Below are positions 48,005 through 55,987 of a DNA stretch of 64,000 bases, one piece after another; position 1 is the stretch's first letter; each line of letters starts with the position of its first letter. The notes under the pieces were generated by a model, which ran no database searches, was not told the DNA's origin, and saw nothing but the letters and a program-made list of their open reading frames with translations. Position numbers and translations under genes: made by a program. The stretch comes from Salinispora oceanensis (lineage in GTDB: Bacteria > Actinomycetota > Actinomycetes > Mycobacteriales > Micromonosporaceae), in the NCBI RefSeq assembly GCF_000383575.1, contig NZ_KB911579.1, positions 1,308,221 to 1,372,220 on the forward strand. Reading direction: 5' to 3'.

Positions 48005-48808
48005 GTGGGCCGAAGCGCCGCTTTTTTCGATCTGGATAAGACCGTCATCGCCAAGTCAAGTGCGCTGGCGTTCGGTCGGCCGTTCTACCGGGACGGCCTG
48101 ATAACCCGACGAGACGTTGTCAAGTCGGCGTACGCGCAGCTGATGTTCCGGCTGGGCGGCTCCGACGAGCAAACCATGGCCCGGACCCGGGACTACCTCG
48201 CCGCACTCTGTAAGGGCTGGCAGGTGGAGCAGGTCCGCCAGATCGTGGCGGAGACCCTCCATGAGCTGATCAACCCCTACGTGTACGCCGAAGCCGCCAC
48301 CCTCATCGAGGAGCACCAGGCCGCCGGCCGGGACGTCGTGCTGGTCTCGGCCTCGGGGGAAGAGATGGTCCGGCCGATCGGGGCGCTACTCGGGGTGACC
48401 GATGTGATCGCCACCCGGATGGCCGTGGTGGACGGCCGCTACAGCGGGGAGATCGAGTTTTACGCGGCCGGCCCGGCCAAGGTGGACGCGGTGGGCGAGC
48501 TGGCGCTCGAGCGGGGCTACGACCTCACCGACTCGTACGCCTACTCGGACTCGTACACGGACCGGCCGTTGCTGGAGTGCGTCGGTCGTCCGACCGCGGT
48601 CAACCCCGACCGTCAGCTACGCAAACTCGCCGCGGAGAACTCCTGGCCGGTGTTGGAGTTCCGGCACCCGATCCCACTGGGGCGGCGGTTGCGGGATCGC
48701 CCCGCAGTGCCGGTCGCCGCCGCCGCACTCGGCGTCGGGGTTGGCGTGGCGATCGGCATCGCCTGGTATGGCCGACACCGGCGGACCCGGTCCGCCCCGG
48801 CGACCTGA
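48005..48808 (+). CDS. SerB-like HAD-family phosphatase with C-terminal membrane anchor
   Basis: The protein has 267 residues. Motif I is AFFDLDKTVIAKSSA (Asp9 and Asp11), motif II DVVLVSASGEE, the motif III Lys lies in GPAKVDAVGE, and motif IV is YAYSDSYTDRPLLE. It is the HAD-IB type that removes phosphate from small molecules. A hydrophobic helix (about 240-258) near the end may anchor it. The GTG at 48005 was chosen by alignment with the motif I spacing. Confidence 0.85.
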   Translation: MGRSAAFFDLDKTVIAKSSALAFGRPFYRDGLITRRDVVKSAYAQLMFRLGGSDEQTMARTRDYLAALCKGWQVEQVRQIVAETLHELINPYVYAEAATLIEEHQAAGRDVVLVSASGEEMVRPIGALLGVTDVIATRMAVVDGRYSGEIEFYAAGPAKVDAVGELALERGYDLTDSYAYSDSYTDRPLLECVGRPTAVNPDRQLRKLAAENSWPVLEFRHPIPLGRRLRDRPAVPVAAAALGVGVGVAIGIAWYGRHRRTRSAPAT

Positions 48809-48816
48809 GGTCGCAG

Positions 48817-48906
48817 TCGGCCTGCGGTGGCGGGTCGGCCTGCAGTGGCGGGTCGGCCTGCAGTGGCGGGTCGGCCTGCAGTGGCGGGTCGGCCTGCAGT
48901 AGCGGG
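48817..48906. repeat. 18 bp minisatellite, five copies
   Basis: The unit is TCGGCCTGCAGTGGCGGG. Copies 2-4 are exact and the first and fifth have one change each. It lies between convergent genes, 9 bp after the HAD stop codon. Confidence 0.9.
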
Positions 48907-48929
48907 TTCGAGAAATCGAGCGAGGAAGG

Positions 48930-49679
48930 TTACGGGGCCGCGGCGAGCACCTCATCGCCGATCCCGGTCAGCTGATCGGCGCCCAGCTCGGCGGCGCTCA
49001 GATAGTGCCGTAGCCACGAGCGAAGCCCGTCCGGGGTTCCGGTGGCGAAGGCCCCGGCCGAGCCGACGTACTCCGGCTCCCGCTCCCGATGGCCGACGTC
49101 CACGGCGAGCAGGCCCCGCGGGTCAACCCCCCGGGACATCAGCACCAGCCGGGCAGCCCCACGGGCGACCACCCCGGACGGGCCCGCGAAGGGCCGCAGG
49201 TTCAACAGCTCGCCGTGGACTACCGCGGCGAGCACCAGGGGCGGCGCCTCGCTTCCCCCGGCCACCAGGGCCGCCAACCCGTCCAGCCGGGCCGCCACAA
49301 CCGCATCGGGCACCGGGCGTCCCAGCTCCGTCTCCGGCACCAGCTCCCGCGCGGCGAGCACGTGCAGCTTCGCGAGCGCCTGCCGGGGCGCCCTCGGCCA
49401 GAGGTCGGTCAGTCCGGGTAGTGCACCGGCGACCCGCAGTGCGCCCTGCAGCACCGGCTCGGTGATCGTGCCGGCACGGACCTCCTCGCGATCGTGGGTG
49501 TACCCCTCGAGGGCGGCGCTGGCCACCGCACAGCGGAGGCTGACCTCCGCGGCCACCTGACCACCGTGCCGGCGCAGGGCGCGGTGGCGCAGCGCCTGGT
49601 CGAAGCGCTCACGGGTCCGCTCCACGGCAGCGGCGACATCGGTAAGGGCGAGCAGCGGAGCGAGTGGGTCATCGGTCAC
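48930..49679 (-). CDS. Fic-fold protein with degenerate active site
   Basis: This 249-residue, all-helical protein has the Fic-like block VVHGELLNLRPFAGPSGVVA (from about residue 153), where catalytic Fic proteins have HPFxxGNGRxxR. The His is Arg162 and the GNGR is replaced by PSGV, so AMP transfer is not expected. Upstream, S54-A-A-L-E58-G59 matches the inhibitory (S/T)xxxE(G/N) motif. It occupies the position of Rv3662c next to the HAD gene (from memory). Confidence 0.6.
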   Translation of the reverse strand: MTDDPLAPLLALTDVAAAVERTRERFDQALRHRALRRHGGQVAAEVSLRCAVASAALEGYTHDREEVRAGTITEPVLQGALRVAGALPGLTDLWPRAPRQALAKLHVLAARELVPETELGRPVPDAVVAARLDGLAALVAGGSEAPPLVLAAVVHGELLNLRPFAGPSGVVARGAARLVLMSRGVDPRGLLAVDVGHREREPEYVGSAGAFATGTPDGLRSWLRHYLSAAELGADQLTGIGDEVLAAAP

Positions 49680-49881
49680 CCCGCCACGCTATCGGGACCA
49701 CAGGTACCGCCCGCCGGTGCCGTGCCGCCCGCCGGGCCACGCCATCCGCCGGGCCCTGCCGCCCGGCGCGGGGGAGGCTCCATTCGGCGCGATCCGTTGC
49801 CCTCGACAGTCGCCTGCGCCCGCCCGGCGGGCTAACCTCTGCACCGAGACGCAGGTCACCCCAAGCGACGAGGGAGCAGGC

Positions 49882-51867
49882 ATGAGCGAGGCGTTGGCCA
49901 ACCTGTTGAACGAGACGCGCCAGTTCCCGCCGCCGGCCGAGCTCGCCGCGAGCGCCAACGTCACCAGCGAGGCGTACGCCACAGCGGACGCCGACCGGCT
50001 GGCCTTCTGGGAGCAGCAGGCCCAGCGACTGACCTGGACGAAACAGTGGGACCGGGTACTGGACTGGTCGGAGCCCCCGTTCGCGAAGTGGTTCGTCGGC
50101 GGTCAGCTCAACGTGGCGTACAACTGCCTGGACCGGCACGTCGAGGCCGGCCGGGGGGACCGGGTCGCGATCCACTGGGAGGGCGAGCCGGGTGACACCC
50201 GGACGATCACCTACGCGGAGCTACTAAAGCTGACCTGCCAGGCGGCGAACGTGCTGACCGAGCTCGGGGTGACCGCCGGCGACCGGGTGGCGATCTACCT
50301 GCCGATGGTGCCGGAGGCCGTGGTGGCGATGCTGGCCTGCGCCCGGATCGGTGCCACCCACAGCGTGGTCTTCGGCGGTTTCTCCGCCGACGCATTGACA
50401 AATCGGATTCAGGACGCCGCGGCGAAGGTGGTGGTCACCGCCGACGGCGGCTACCGGCGGGGGCGGCCCTCCGCGCTGAAGCCGACAGTTGACGAGGCGG
50501 TGTCGAACTGCCCGTCGGTGGAGCACGTACTGGTGGTCCGTCGCACCGGCGAAGAGTGTGCCTGGTCAGCGAAGGACCGTTGGTGGCACGAGACGGTCGA
50601 GCGGGCGTCGGTCGAGCACGAGGCCACCGCCTTCGACGCCGAGCACCCGCTGTTCATCCTGTACACCAGCGGTACCACCGCCCGTCCGAAGGGCATCCTG
50701 CACACCACTGGTGGCTACCTGACCCAGGCCTCGTACACGATGCACGGGGTCTTCGACCTCAAACCGGAGAGTGACGTCTACTGGTGTACCGCCGACGTCG
50801 GTTGGGTCACCGGCCACTCATACATCGTGTACGGCCCGCTCTCCAATGGTGCGACCCAGGTCATGTACGAGGGCACTCCGGACACCCCGCACCGGGGCCG
50901 GTTCTGGGAGCTGGTCGACAAGTACCGGGTGACGATCCTTTACACCGCCCCGACTCTCATTCGCACGATGATGAAGTGGGGTGAGGAGATCCCCGCCGGA
51001 TTCGAGTTGTCCTCCCTGCGCCTCCTGGGCAGCGTCGGCGAGCCGATCAACCCCGAGGCCTGGATCTGGTACCGGCAGCACGTCGGCGGGGGCCAGCTAC
51101 CGATTGTGGACACCTGGTGGCAGACCGAGACCGGCGCCATCATGATCTCGCCACTACCCGGAGTGACCCACGCCAAGCCGGGCTCGGCGATGACCCCGCT
51201 ACCGGGGATCAACGGCGACGTGGTGGACGACCAGGGTCAGCCGGTCCCCAACGGCGGCGGCGGCTACCTGGTGCTTCGGGAGCCGTGGCCGTCGATGCTG
51301 CGGACCATCTGGGGCGACGACAACCGGTTCGTGGAGACGTACTGGTCGCGCTTCGGCGCCGGTGCGGGTGTCGGCGACGACTGGGTCTACTTCGCCGGGG
51401 ACGGCGCCAAAAAGGACGACGACGGCCACATCTGGCTGCTCGGCCGGGTGGACGACGTGATGCTGGTGTCCGGGCACAACATCTCCACCACCGAGGTGGA
51501 GTCGGCCCTGGTGTCGCACCCGTCGGTGGCCGAGGCGGCGGTGGTCGGCGCGACGGATCCGACCACGGGGCAGGCGATCGTCGCCTTCGCCATCCCCCGA
51601 GGCAGCGCCGAGACCGAGGGGACGGCCGGCGCTCAACTCATCGCGGACCTGCGTAACCACGTCGCGCGCACGTTGGGGCCGATCGCGAAGCCACGGCAGA
51701 TCATGCTCGTGCCGGAGCTTCCGAAGACCCGCTCCGGCAAGATCATGCGACGGTTGCTGCGGGACGTGGCGGAGAACCGCTCCCTGGGCGACGTGACCAC
51801 GCTGCAGGACTCCTCGGTGATGGAGCTCATCGCCACCGGCATGGGCGCTGGCAGGGGCGAGGACTGA
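49882..51867 (+). CDS. acs: Acetyl-CoA synthetase
   Basis: The protein has 661 residues, as expected. The ATP site is FILYTSGTTARPKGILHTTG. VDTWWQTETG, DGHIWLLGRVDDVMLVSGHN and the terminal PKTRSGKIMRRLLRD with Lys620 (the acetylation-regulated Lys) are all present. It makes acetyl-CoA from acetate via acetyl-AMP. The ATG at 49882 follows GAGGGAGCAGGC. Confidence 0.95.
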   Translation: MSEALANLLNETRQFPPPAELAASANVTSEAYATADADRLAFWEQQAQRLTWTKQWDRVLDWSEPPFAKWFVGGQLNVAYNCLDRHVEAGRGDRVAIHWEGEPGDTRTITYAELLKLTCQAANVLTELGVTAGDRVAIYLPMVPEAVVAMLACARIGATHSVVFGGFSADALTNRIQDAAAKVVVTADGGYRRGRPSALKPTVDEAVSNCPSVEHVLVVRRTGEECAWSAKDRWWHETVERASVEHEATAFDAEHPLFILYTSGTTARPKGILHTTGGYLTQASYTMHGVFDLKPESDVYWCTADVGWVTGHSYIVYGPLSNGATQVMYEGTPDTPHRGRFWELVDKYRVTILYTAPTLIRTMMKWGEEIPAGFELSSLRLLGSVGEPINPEAWIWYRQHVGGGQLPIVDTWWQTETGAIMISPLPGVTHAKPGSAMTPLPGINGDVVDDQGQPVPNGGGGYLVLREPWPSMLRTIWGDDNRFVETYWSRFGAGAGVGDDWVYFAGDGAKKDDDGHIWLLGRVDDVMLVSGHNISTTEVESALVSHPSVAEAAVVGATDPTTGQAIVAFAIPRGSAETEGTAGAQLIADLRNHVARTLGPIAKPRQIMLVPELPKTRSGKIMRRLLRDVAENRSLGDVTTLQDSSVMELIATGMGAGRGED

Positions 51868-51885
51868 GCCGGAGCACACCGGCGG

Positions 51886-51919
51886 TGCCGGCCAGCTGCG
51901 GGGGCTCAGCTGGCCGGCA
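51886..51919 (+). terminator. Stem-loop after acs
   Basis: A perfect 13 bp stem (51886-51898 with 51907-51919) with an 8-base loop begins 18 bp after the acs stop codon. Confidence 0.65.
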
Positions 51920-52088
51920 GGTGTATGACGCCGGAACGCCTTGCAAACAACTTCTTGCAACAAAGTGTCCGGCCAGTCTTCCCCTCATCAGCAAGGATGT
52001 CTATCTTCACCAGTGGTCCCATCCGTGGGATCGCCGCACCGGCCCATGCCCCCGCTAGGCCGGTTTCCTTCACACCCGGAGGTACCGC

Positions 52089-54512
52089 GTGCGCAAAGTC
52101 GCAGTGGGTCTACTCGGGCTCTCGCTGACGGCAACGGGACTGGCGGTCGGAACATCCGCCAGCGCCGCGCCAAAGCTCCAGCAGCCGACATCGGCTCCCT
52201 CAGCCGCAGAGCCTGCCCATGTTGACCACGATCTGCCCAACCCGCTCGAGGAGAAGCGACGGGCGCTGCGCCAGGAGGGCCTGAGCAGCGTCCTCTCCGG
52301 CGAGGCGACCTCGCAGCGAGTCAACGGCAGCACTGTCGTCAAGGTCGGTGAGACGGACGGCGGTTCCCCGACCGCCCGTGGTCACCGTGGCAAGAAGGAC
52401 CAGTACGTCGAACTCTCCCGGGAGAACACCGACCGGATCTTCGTGATCCTGGCCGAGTTCGGCAACGAGCGGCACCCGGCCTATCCCGACCAGGACACCG
52501 CCCCCACTTGGCCGGGCCCGGCGCGGTTCGACGGCCCGCTGCACAACGAGATCCCGGAGCCCAACCGGGCGCTGGACAACTCCACGAGCTGGCAGGCGGA
52601 CTACAGCGCCGACCACTTCCGGACGTTGTACTTCGGCGAGGCGGACGGCGACGAGTCGGTCAAGCAGTACTTCGAGGCCCAGTCCTCGGGCCGGTACAGC
52701 GTGGAGGGCACGGTCACCGACTGGGTCAAGGTCCAGTACAACGCGGCCCGCTACGGCCGTTCCCTGGACGACCCGACCGACGCCAACGGTGACGACCCGG
52801 CGGTCTGCGGCGGCAGGGTCTGCACCAACGTCTGGACCCTGGTGCGGGACGCCGCGAACCAGTGGGTCGCCGACCAGAAGGCCGCTGGCCGTACCGACGC
52901 GCAGATCGCCGATGATCTCCGCGCGATGGACCGGTGGGACCGGTACGACCACGACTCCGACGGCGACTTCAACGAGCCGGACGGCTACATCGACCACTTC
53001 CAGATCGTCCACTCCGGTGGCGACATGGCCAACAGCGACCCGCACCAGGGCGAGGACGCGATCTGGAGCCACCGGTGGTACGCGTTCGCGTCCGACCAGG
53101 GCCGTACCGGCCCGCCGAACTTCCCGGCGGGCGGCACCCAGATCGGCGACACCGGCATCTGGATCGGGGACTACACGATCCAGCCGGAAAACGGCGGACG
53201 CAGCGTCTTCTACCACGAGTACGCGCACGACCTCGGCCTGCCGGACGACTACAACGTGGTCAGTGGGGGCGACAACAACAACGAGCACTGGACGCTGATG
53301 GCCCAGAGCCGGCTCGGTGCCGAGGGCGACGGTGGCATCGGCGAGCGCGGCGGCGACCTGGGTGCCTGGAACAAGCTCCAGCTGGGCTGGCTCGACTACG
53401 AGGTGGTCGTCGCGGGGCAGAAGCGCACCATGACCCTCGGCCCACAGGCGTACAACTCCAAGAAGCCGCAGGCCGCCGTGGTCGTGCTCCCGAAGCGCGA
53501 GTACGAGTTCGACAACGGCGCACCGTTCGCCGGCACGAAGCAGTTCTTCTCCGGCAACGAGGACGGCCTCAACAACACGATGACCCGGACGCTCGACCTA
53601 ACCGGGAAGTCGTCGGCCACGTTGACGATGAAGGGCCGCTACAGCATCGAGGCCGACTACGACTACCTCTTCTTCGAGGTGTCGGAGGATGGTGGGGACA
53701 CCTGGACGCCGCTGCCCGGTACCGCCGACGGCACGCCGTTCAAGGAAATCTCCCCCGGTCGGTTCGCCCTCGACGGAAGTAGCAACGACGAGTGGGTCGA
53801 CGTCAACCTTCCGATGGATGCCCAGGCTGGGAAGTCAGTCCAGTTCCGGCTGCGCTACCAGACCGATGGTGGGGTCTCCGAGGGCGGCTTCTTCGGCGAC
53901 GAGATCACGGTCACCGCCGACGGCGAGACGATCCTCAACGACGGTGGGGAGACCGGTGCCGGCGACTGGAACCTCGCCGGCTGGAGCATCGCCGAGGAGA
54001 AGTACACCCAGCTCTTCGACAACTACTACATCGCCGGCCACCGGTCGTACGTCTCGTACGACAAGTACCTGAAGACCGGGCCGTACTACTTCGGGTACGC
54101 GAACACCCGCCCGGACTGGGTGGACCACTACGCGTACCAGGAGGGTCTGCTGATCTCCTACTGGAACACCCGCTGGGCGGACAACGACACGTTCGCGCAC
54201 CCGGGTGAGGGGCGCAACCTCTACATCGACTCGCGCCCGCGGCCGATCTACAACCTGACCGGCGAGCCATGGCGGGCCCGGGTGCAGGTGTACGACGCGC
54301 CGTTCAGCCTCCAGAAGGCGGACTCGTTCACGCTGCACATCGACAGCCAGCCGCAGTACATCCGCGGTCAGGCCGCGCAGCCGCTCTTTGACGACACCCA
54401 GAAGTACTGGTACGAGGAGCTGCCCAACCACGGGGTGAAGCTCCCCGCTACCGGCACGAAGATCGAGGTGCTGAAGCAGAAGGGCACCTCCATCAAGGTC
54501 CGCTTCAAGTAA
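52089..54512 (+). CDS. Secreted M6-family (immune inhibitor A-like) metalloprotease
   Basis: The protein has 807 residues. A signal peptide (MRKVAVGLLGLSLTATGLAV, cleavage after SASAA) leads a propeptide and a zinc protease domain. The catalytic motif HEYAHDLGLPD has His376, Glu377, His380 and Asp386. LMAQSRLG follows as the Met-turn region. The C-terminal part carries beta-sandwich modules with Gly/Asp-rich repeats (DEWVDVNLPMDAQAGKSVQF). The GTG at 52089 follows CGGAGGTACCGC. Confidence 0.9.
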   Translation: MRKVAVGLLGLSLTATGLAVGTSASAAPKLQQPTSAPSAAEPAHVDHDLPNPLEEKRRALRQEGLSSVLSGEATSQRVNGSTVVKVGETDGGSPTARGHRGKKDQYVELSRENTDRIFVILAEFGNERHPAYPDQDTAPTWPGPARFDGPLHNEIPEPNRALDNSTSWQADYSADHFRTLYFGEADGDESVKQYFEAQSSGRYSVEGTVTDWVKVQYNAARYGRSLDDPTDANGDDPAVCGGRVCTNVWTLVRDAANQWVADQKAAGRTDAQIADDLRAMDRWDRYDHDSDGDFNEPDGYIDHFQIVHSGGDMANSDPHQGEDAIWSHRWYAFASDQGRTGPPNFPAGGTQIGDTGIWIGDYTIQPENGGRSVFYHEYAHDLGLPDDYNVVSGGDNNNEHWTLMAQSRLGAEGDGGIGERGGDLGAWNKLQLGWLDYEVVVAGQKRTMTLGPQAYNSKKPQAAVVVLPKREYEFDNGAPFAGTKQFFSGNEDGLNNTMTRTLDLTGKSSATLTMKGRYSIEADYDYLFFEVSEDGGDTWTPLPGTADGTPFKEISPGRFALDGSSNDEWVDVNLPMDAQAGKSVQFRLRYQTDGGVSEGGFFGDEITVTADGETILNDGGETGAGDWNLAGWSIAEEKYTQLFDNYYIAGHRSYVSYDKYLKTGPYYFGYANTRPDWVDHYAYQEGLLISYWNTRWADNDTFAHPGEGRNLYIDSRPRPIYNLTGEPWRARVQVYDAPFSLQKADSFTLHIDSQPQYIRGQAAQPLFDDTQKYWYEELPNHGVKLPATGTKIEVLKQKGTSIKVRFK

Positions 54513-54527
54513 CGAGAACCACACGAA

Positions 54528-54564
54528 GGCGATGCCCGGGCCGGTGACCGGCCCGGGCATCGCC
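54528..54564 (+). terminator. Very strong stem-loop after the protease gene
   Basis: Arms of 18 bases (54528-54545 and 54547-54564) are perfect inverted complements with a one-base centre. It begins 15 bp after the stop codon. Confidence 0.75.
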
Positions 54565-54678
54565 CTTCCCGGACCCCACCCGACAGCGGCTCGGCTCGCG
54601 GCCCCGGCAGCGGCTCGGCTCCCAGCCTGCTCCGCTCCATGTCAGCCCGGTTGTGACCCGGGCCTTAGGCTGTGGCAC

Positions 54679-55611
54679 ATGACCGAGCAGCGCGACGGGG
54701 CCCTTGACGAGTCCTGTGTCCTCGCCGAGGGGCCGTGGACGCACCGGTTCGTCGGCGCCAACGGCAGCCGGTTCCACGTGGTCGAGGCCGGAACCGGCCC
54801 GATGGTGCTCTTCCTGCACAGCTTTCCGGAGCACTGGTGGGCGTGGCACGACCTGCTACCGGCGGTCGCCGACGCCGGGTTCCGGGCAGTCGCGGTCGAC
54901 CTACGCGGCTACGGCGCGAGCGACAAGCCACCCCGGGGATACGACGGCTACACCCTGGCCGGCGATGTCGCCGGGCTGATCCGGGCGCTGGGCGAGCGCT
55001 CCGCCACCGTGGTGGGCTCCGGTGCCGGCGGGCTCCTGGGCTGGACAGCGGCGTCCTTCTACCCGACCTTGGTCCGCCGACTGGTGGTGCTCGGCGCCCC
55101 GCACCCGCTCCGGCTACGGGCCGCCATCTTCGCTGATCCGCGTGGCCAGTTCGCTGCCTCCACGCCAACGCTGGTGTTCCAGTTGCCGCGCTACGAGCAC
55201 GTGCTGACCCGCGACGACGGGGCGGCGGTAGCGGAGATCCTGCGGCGCTGGGGTGGGCCGGAGTGGGTGCAAAGCCCGGAATTCGAACCGTACGCGGACC
55301 GGTGCCGGACGGCGATGCAGATCCCGCAGGCGGCCTTCTGCGCCCTGGAGGGCTACCGATGGGCCTTCCGGTCAGCGCTACGGCTGCACGGCTACCGCTT
55401 CGTTCGGCTCATGCAGAAGCCCCTCGTCACGCCGACCCTCCAGTTACACGGCGCCCTCGACCGGGCGGTCCTGCCGCGTACCGCCCAGGGCTCCGGCCGG
55501 TACGTGGTGGCGCCGTACGAGTGGCGCCTGCTCGACCGGGTCGGGCACTTCCCGCACGTGGAGGCCCCGGAGATCGTGCTCGGCGAGATCCTGCGCTGGG
55601 CGAAGTCCTAG
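54679..55611 (+). CDS. Alpha/beta hydrolase-fold protein lacking the nucleophile
   Basis: This 310-residue protein is epoxide-hydrolase-like: FLHSFPEHWWAWHDLLPAVA holds the HGFP-type oxyanion motif, DLRGYGASDKPP the cap strand, an acid region is HGALDRAVLP, and the catalytic His is in RVGHFPHVEAPE. At the nucleophile elbow, where GHDWGG or GHSxGG is expected, it has GSGAGG (113-118), with Gly115 at the nucleophile position. It may be non-catalytic or use another residue. The ATG at 54679 is the best start. Confidence 0.8.
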   Translation: MTEQRDGALDESCVLAEGPWTHRFVGANGSRFHVVEAGTGPMVLFLHSFPEHWWAWHDLLPAVADAGFRAVAVDLRGYGASDKPPRGYDGYTLAGDVAGLIRALGERSATVVGSGAGGLLGWTAASFYPTLVRRLVVLGAPHPLRLRAAIFADPRGQFAASTPTLVFQLPRYEHVLTRDDGAAVAEILRRWGGPEWVQSPEFEPYADRCRTAMQIPQAAFCALEGYRWAFRSALRLHGYRFVRLMQKPLVTPTLQLHGALDRAVLPRTAQGSGRYVVAPYEWRLLDRVGHFPHVEAPEIVLGEILRWAKS

Positions 55612-55621
55612 CTGACCGGCG

Positions 55622-55987
55622 CTAGACGCGAACCTCCCGCAGGTCGCGAACCTCCGCGGCCGGTGCCCAGCCCTGGTAGACGCCGTAGTCGAACGCCTCG
55701 AGACCCATCGCCTCGGCGACCGGCCAGCGCCCACCCGTGTACTCGACCCGCAGCCAACGGTCGTGCTCGCCCAACACGATGAACGGCTGCCGCTGCCAGG
55801 TGCAGGCGGTACGGATGTACGTCAGCTCGTCAACCTCGGCAGCCGGTACGACGCGTAGGTGGCGGCCGGGGCGTACTTCGGTGAAGCCCTCGCCCGGCTC
55901 GCGCTGATACAACCGGACCTCACCACCGTCCGGACTGGCCTGGTATTCGCGGCCCCGCCAGCGAGCCACGTACCCGTCCCGGATCAC
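55622..55987 (-). CDS. Hypothetical protein coupled to the SseB gene
   Basis: This 121-residue, mainly beta protein (YVARWRGREYQASPDGGEVR, LRVEYTGGRWPVAEAMGLE) has no signal peptide. It overlaps the upstream SseB-domain gene by 4 bp, so the two are one operon. No family is recognised. Confidence 0.65.
   Translation of the reverse strand: MIRDGYVARWRGREYQASPDGGEVRLYQREPGEGFTEVRPGRHLRVVPAAEVDELTYIRTACTWQRQPFIVLGEHDRWLRVEYTGGRWPVAEAMGLEAFDYGVYQGWAPAAEVRDLREVRV

Noticed and set aside
48817..48906. CRISPR array
   Set aside because: Units are contiguous 18-mers without spacers and no cas gene is near, so it is a minisatellite.
52200..53288. Long minus-strand Val/Arg-rich frame opposite the metalloprotease
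   Set aside because: Antisense to HEYAHDLGLPD and the signal peptide gene; no start signals.
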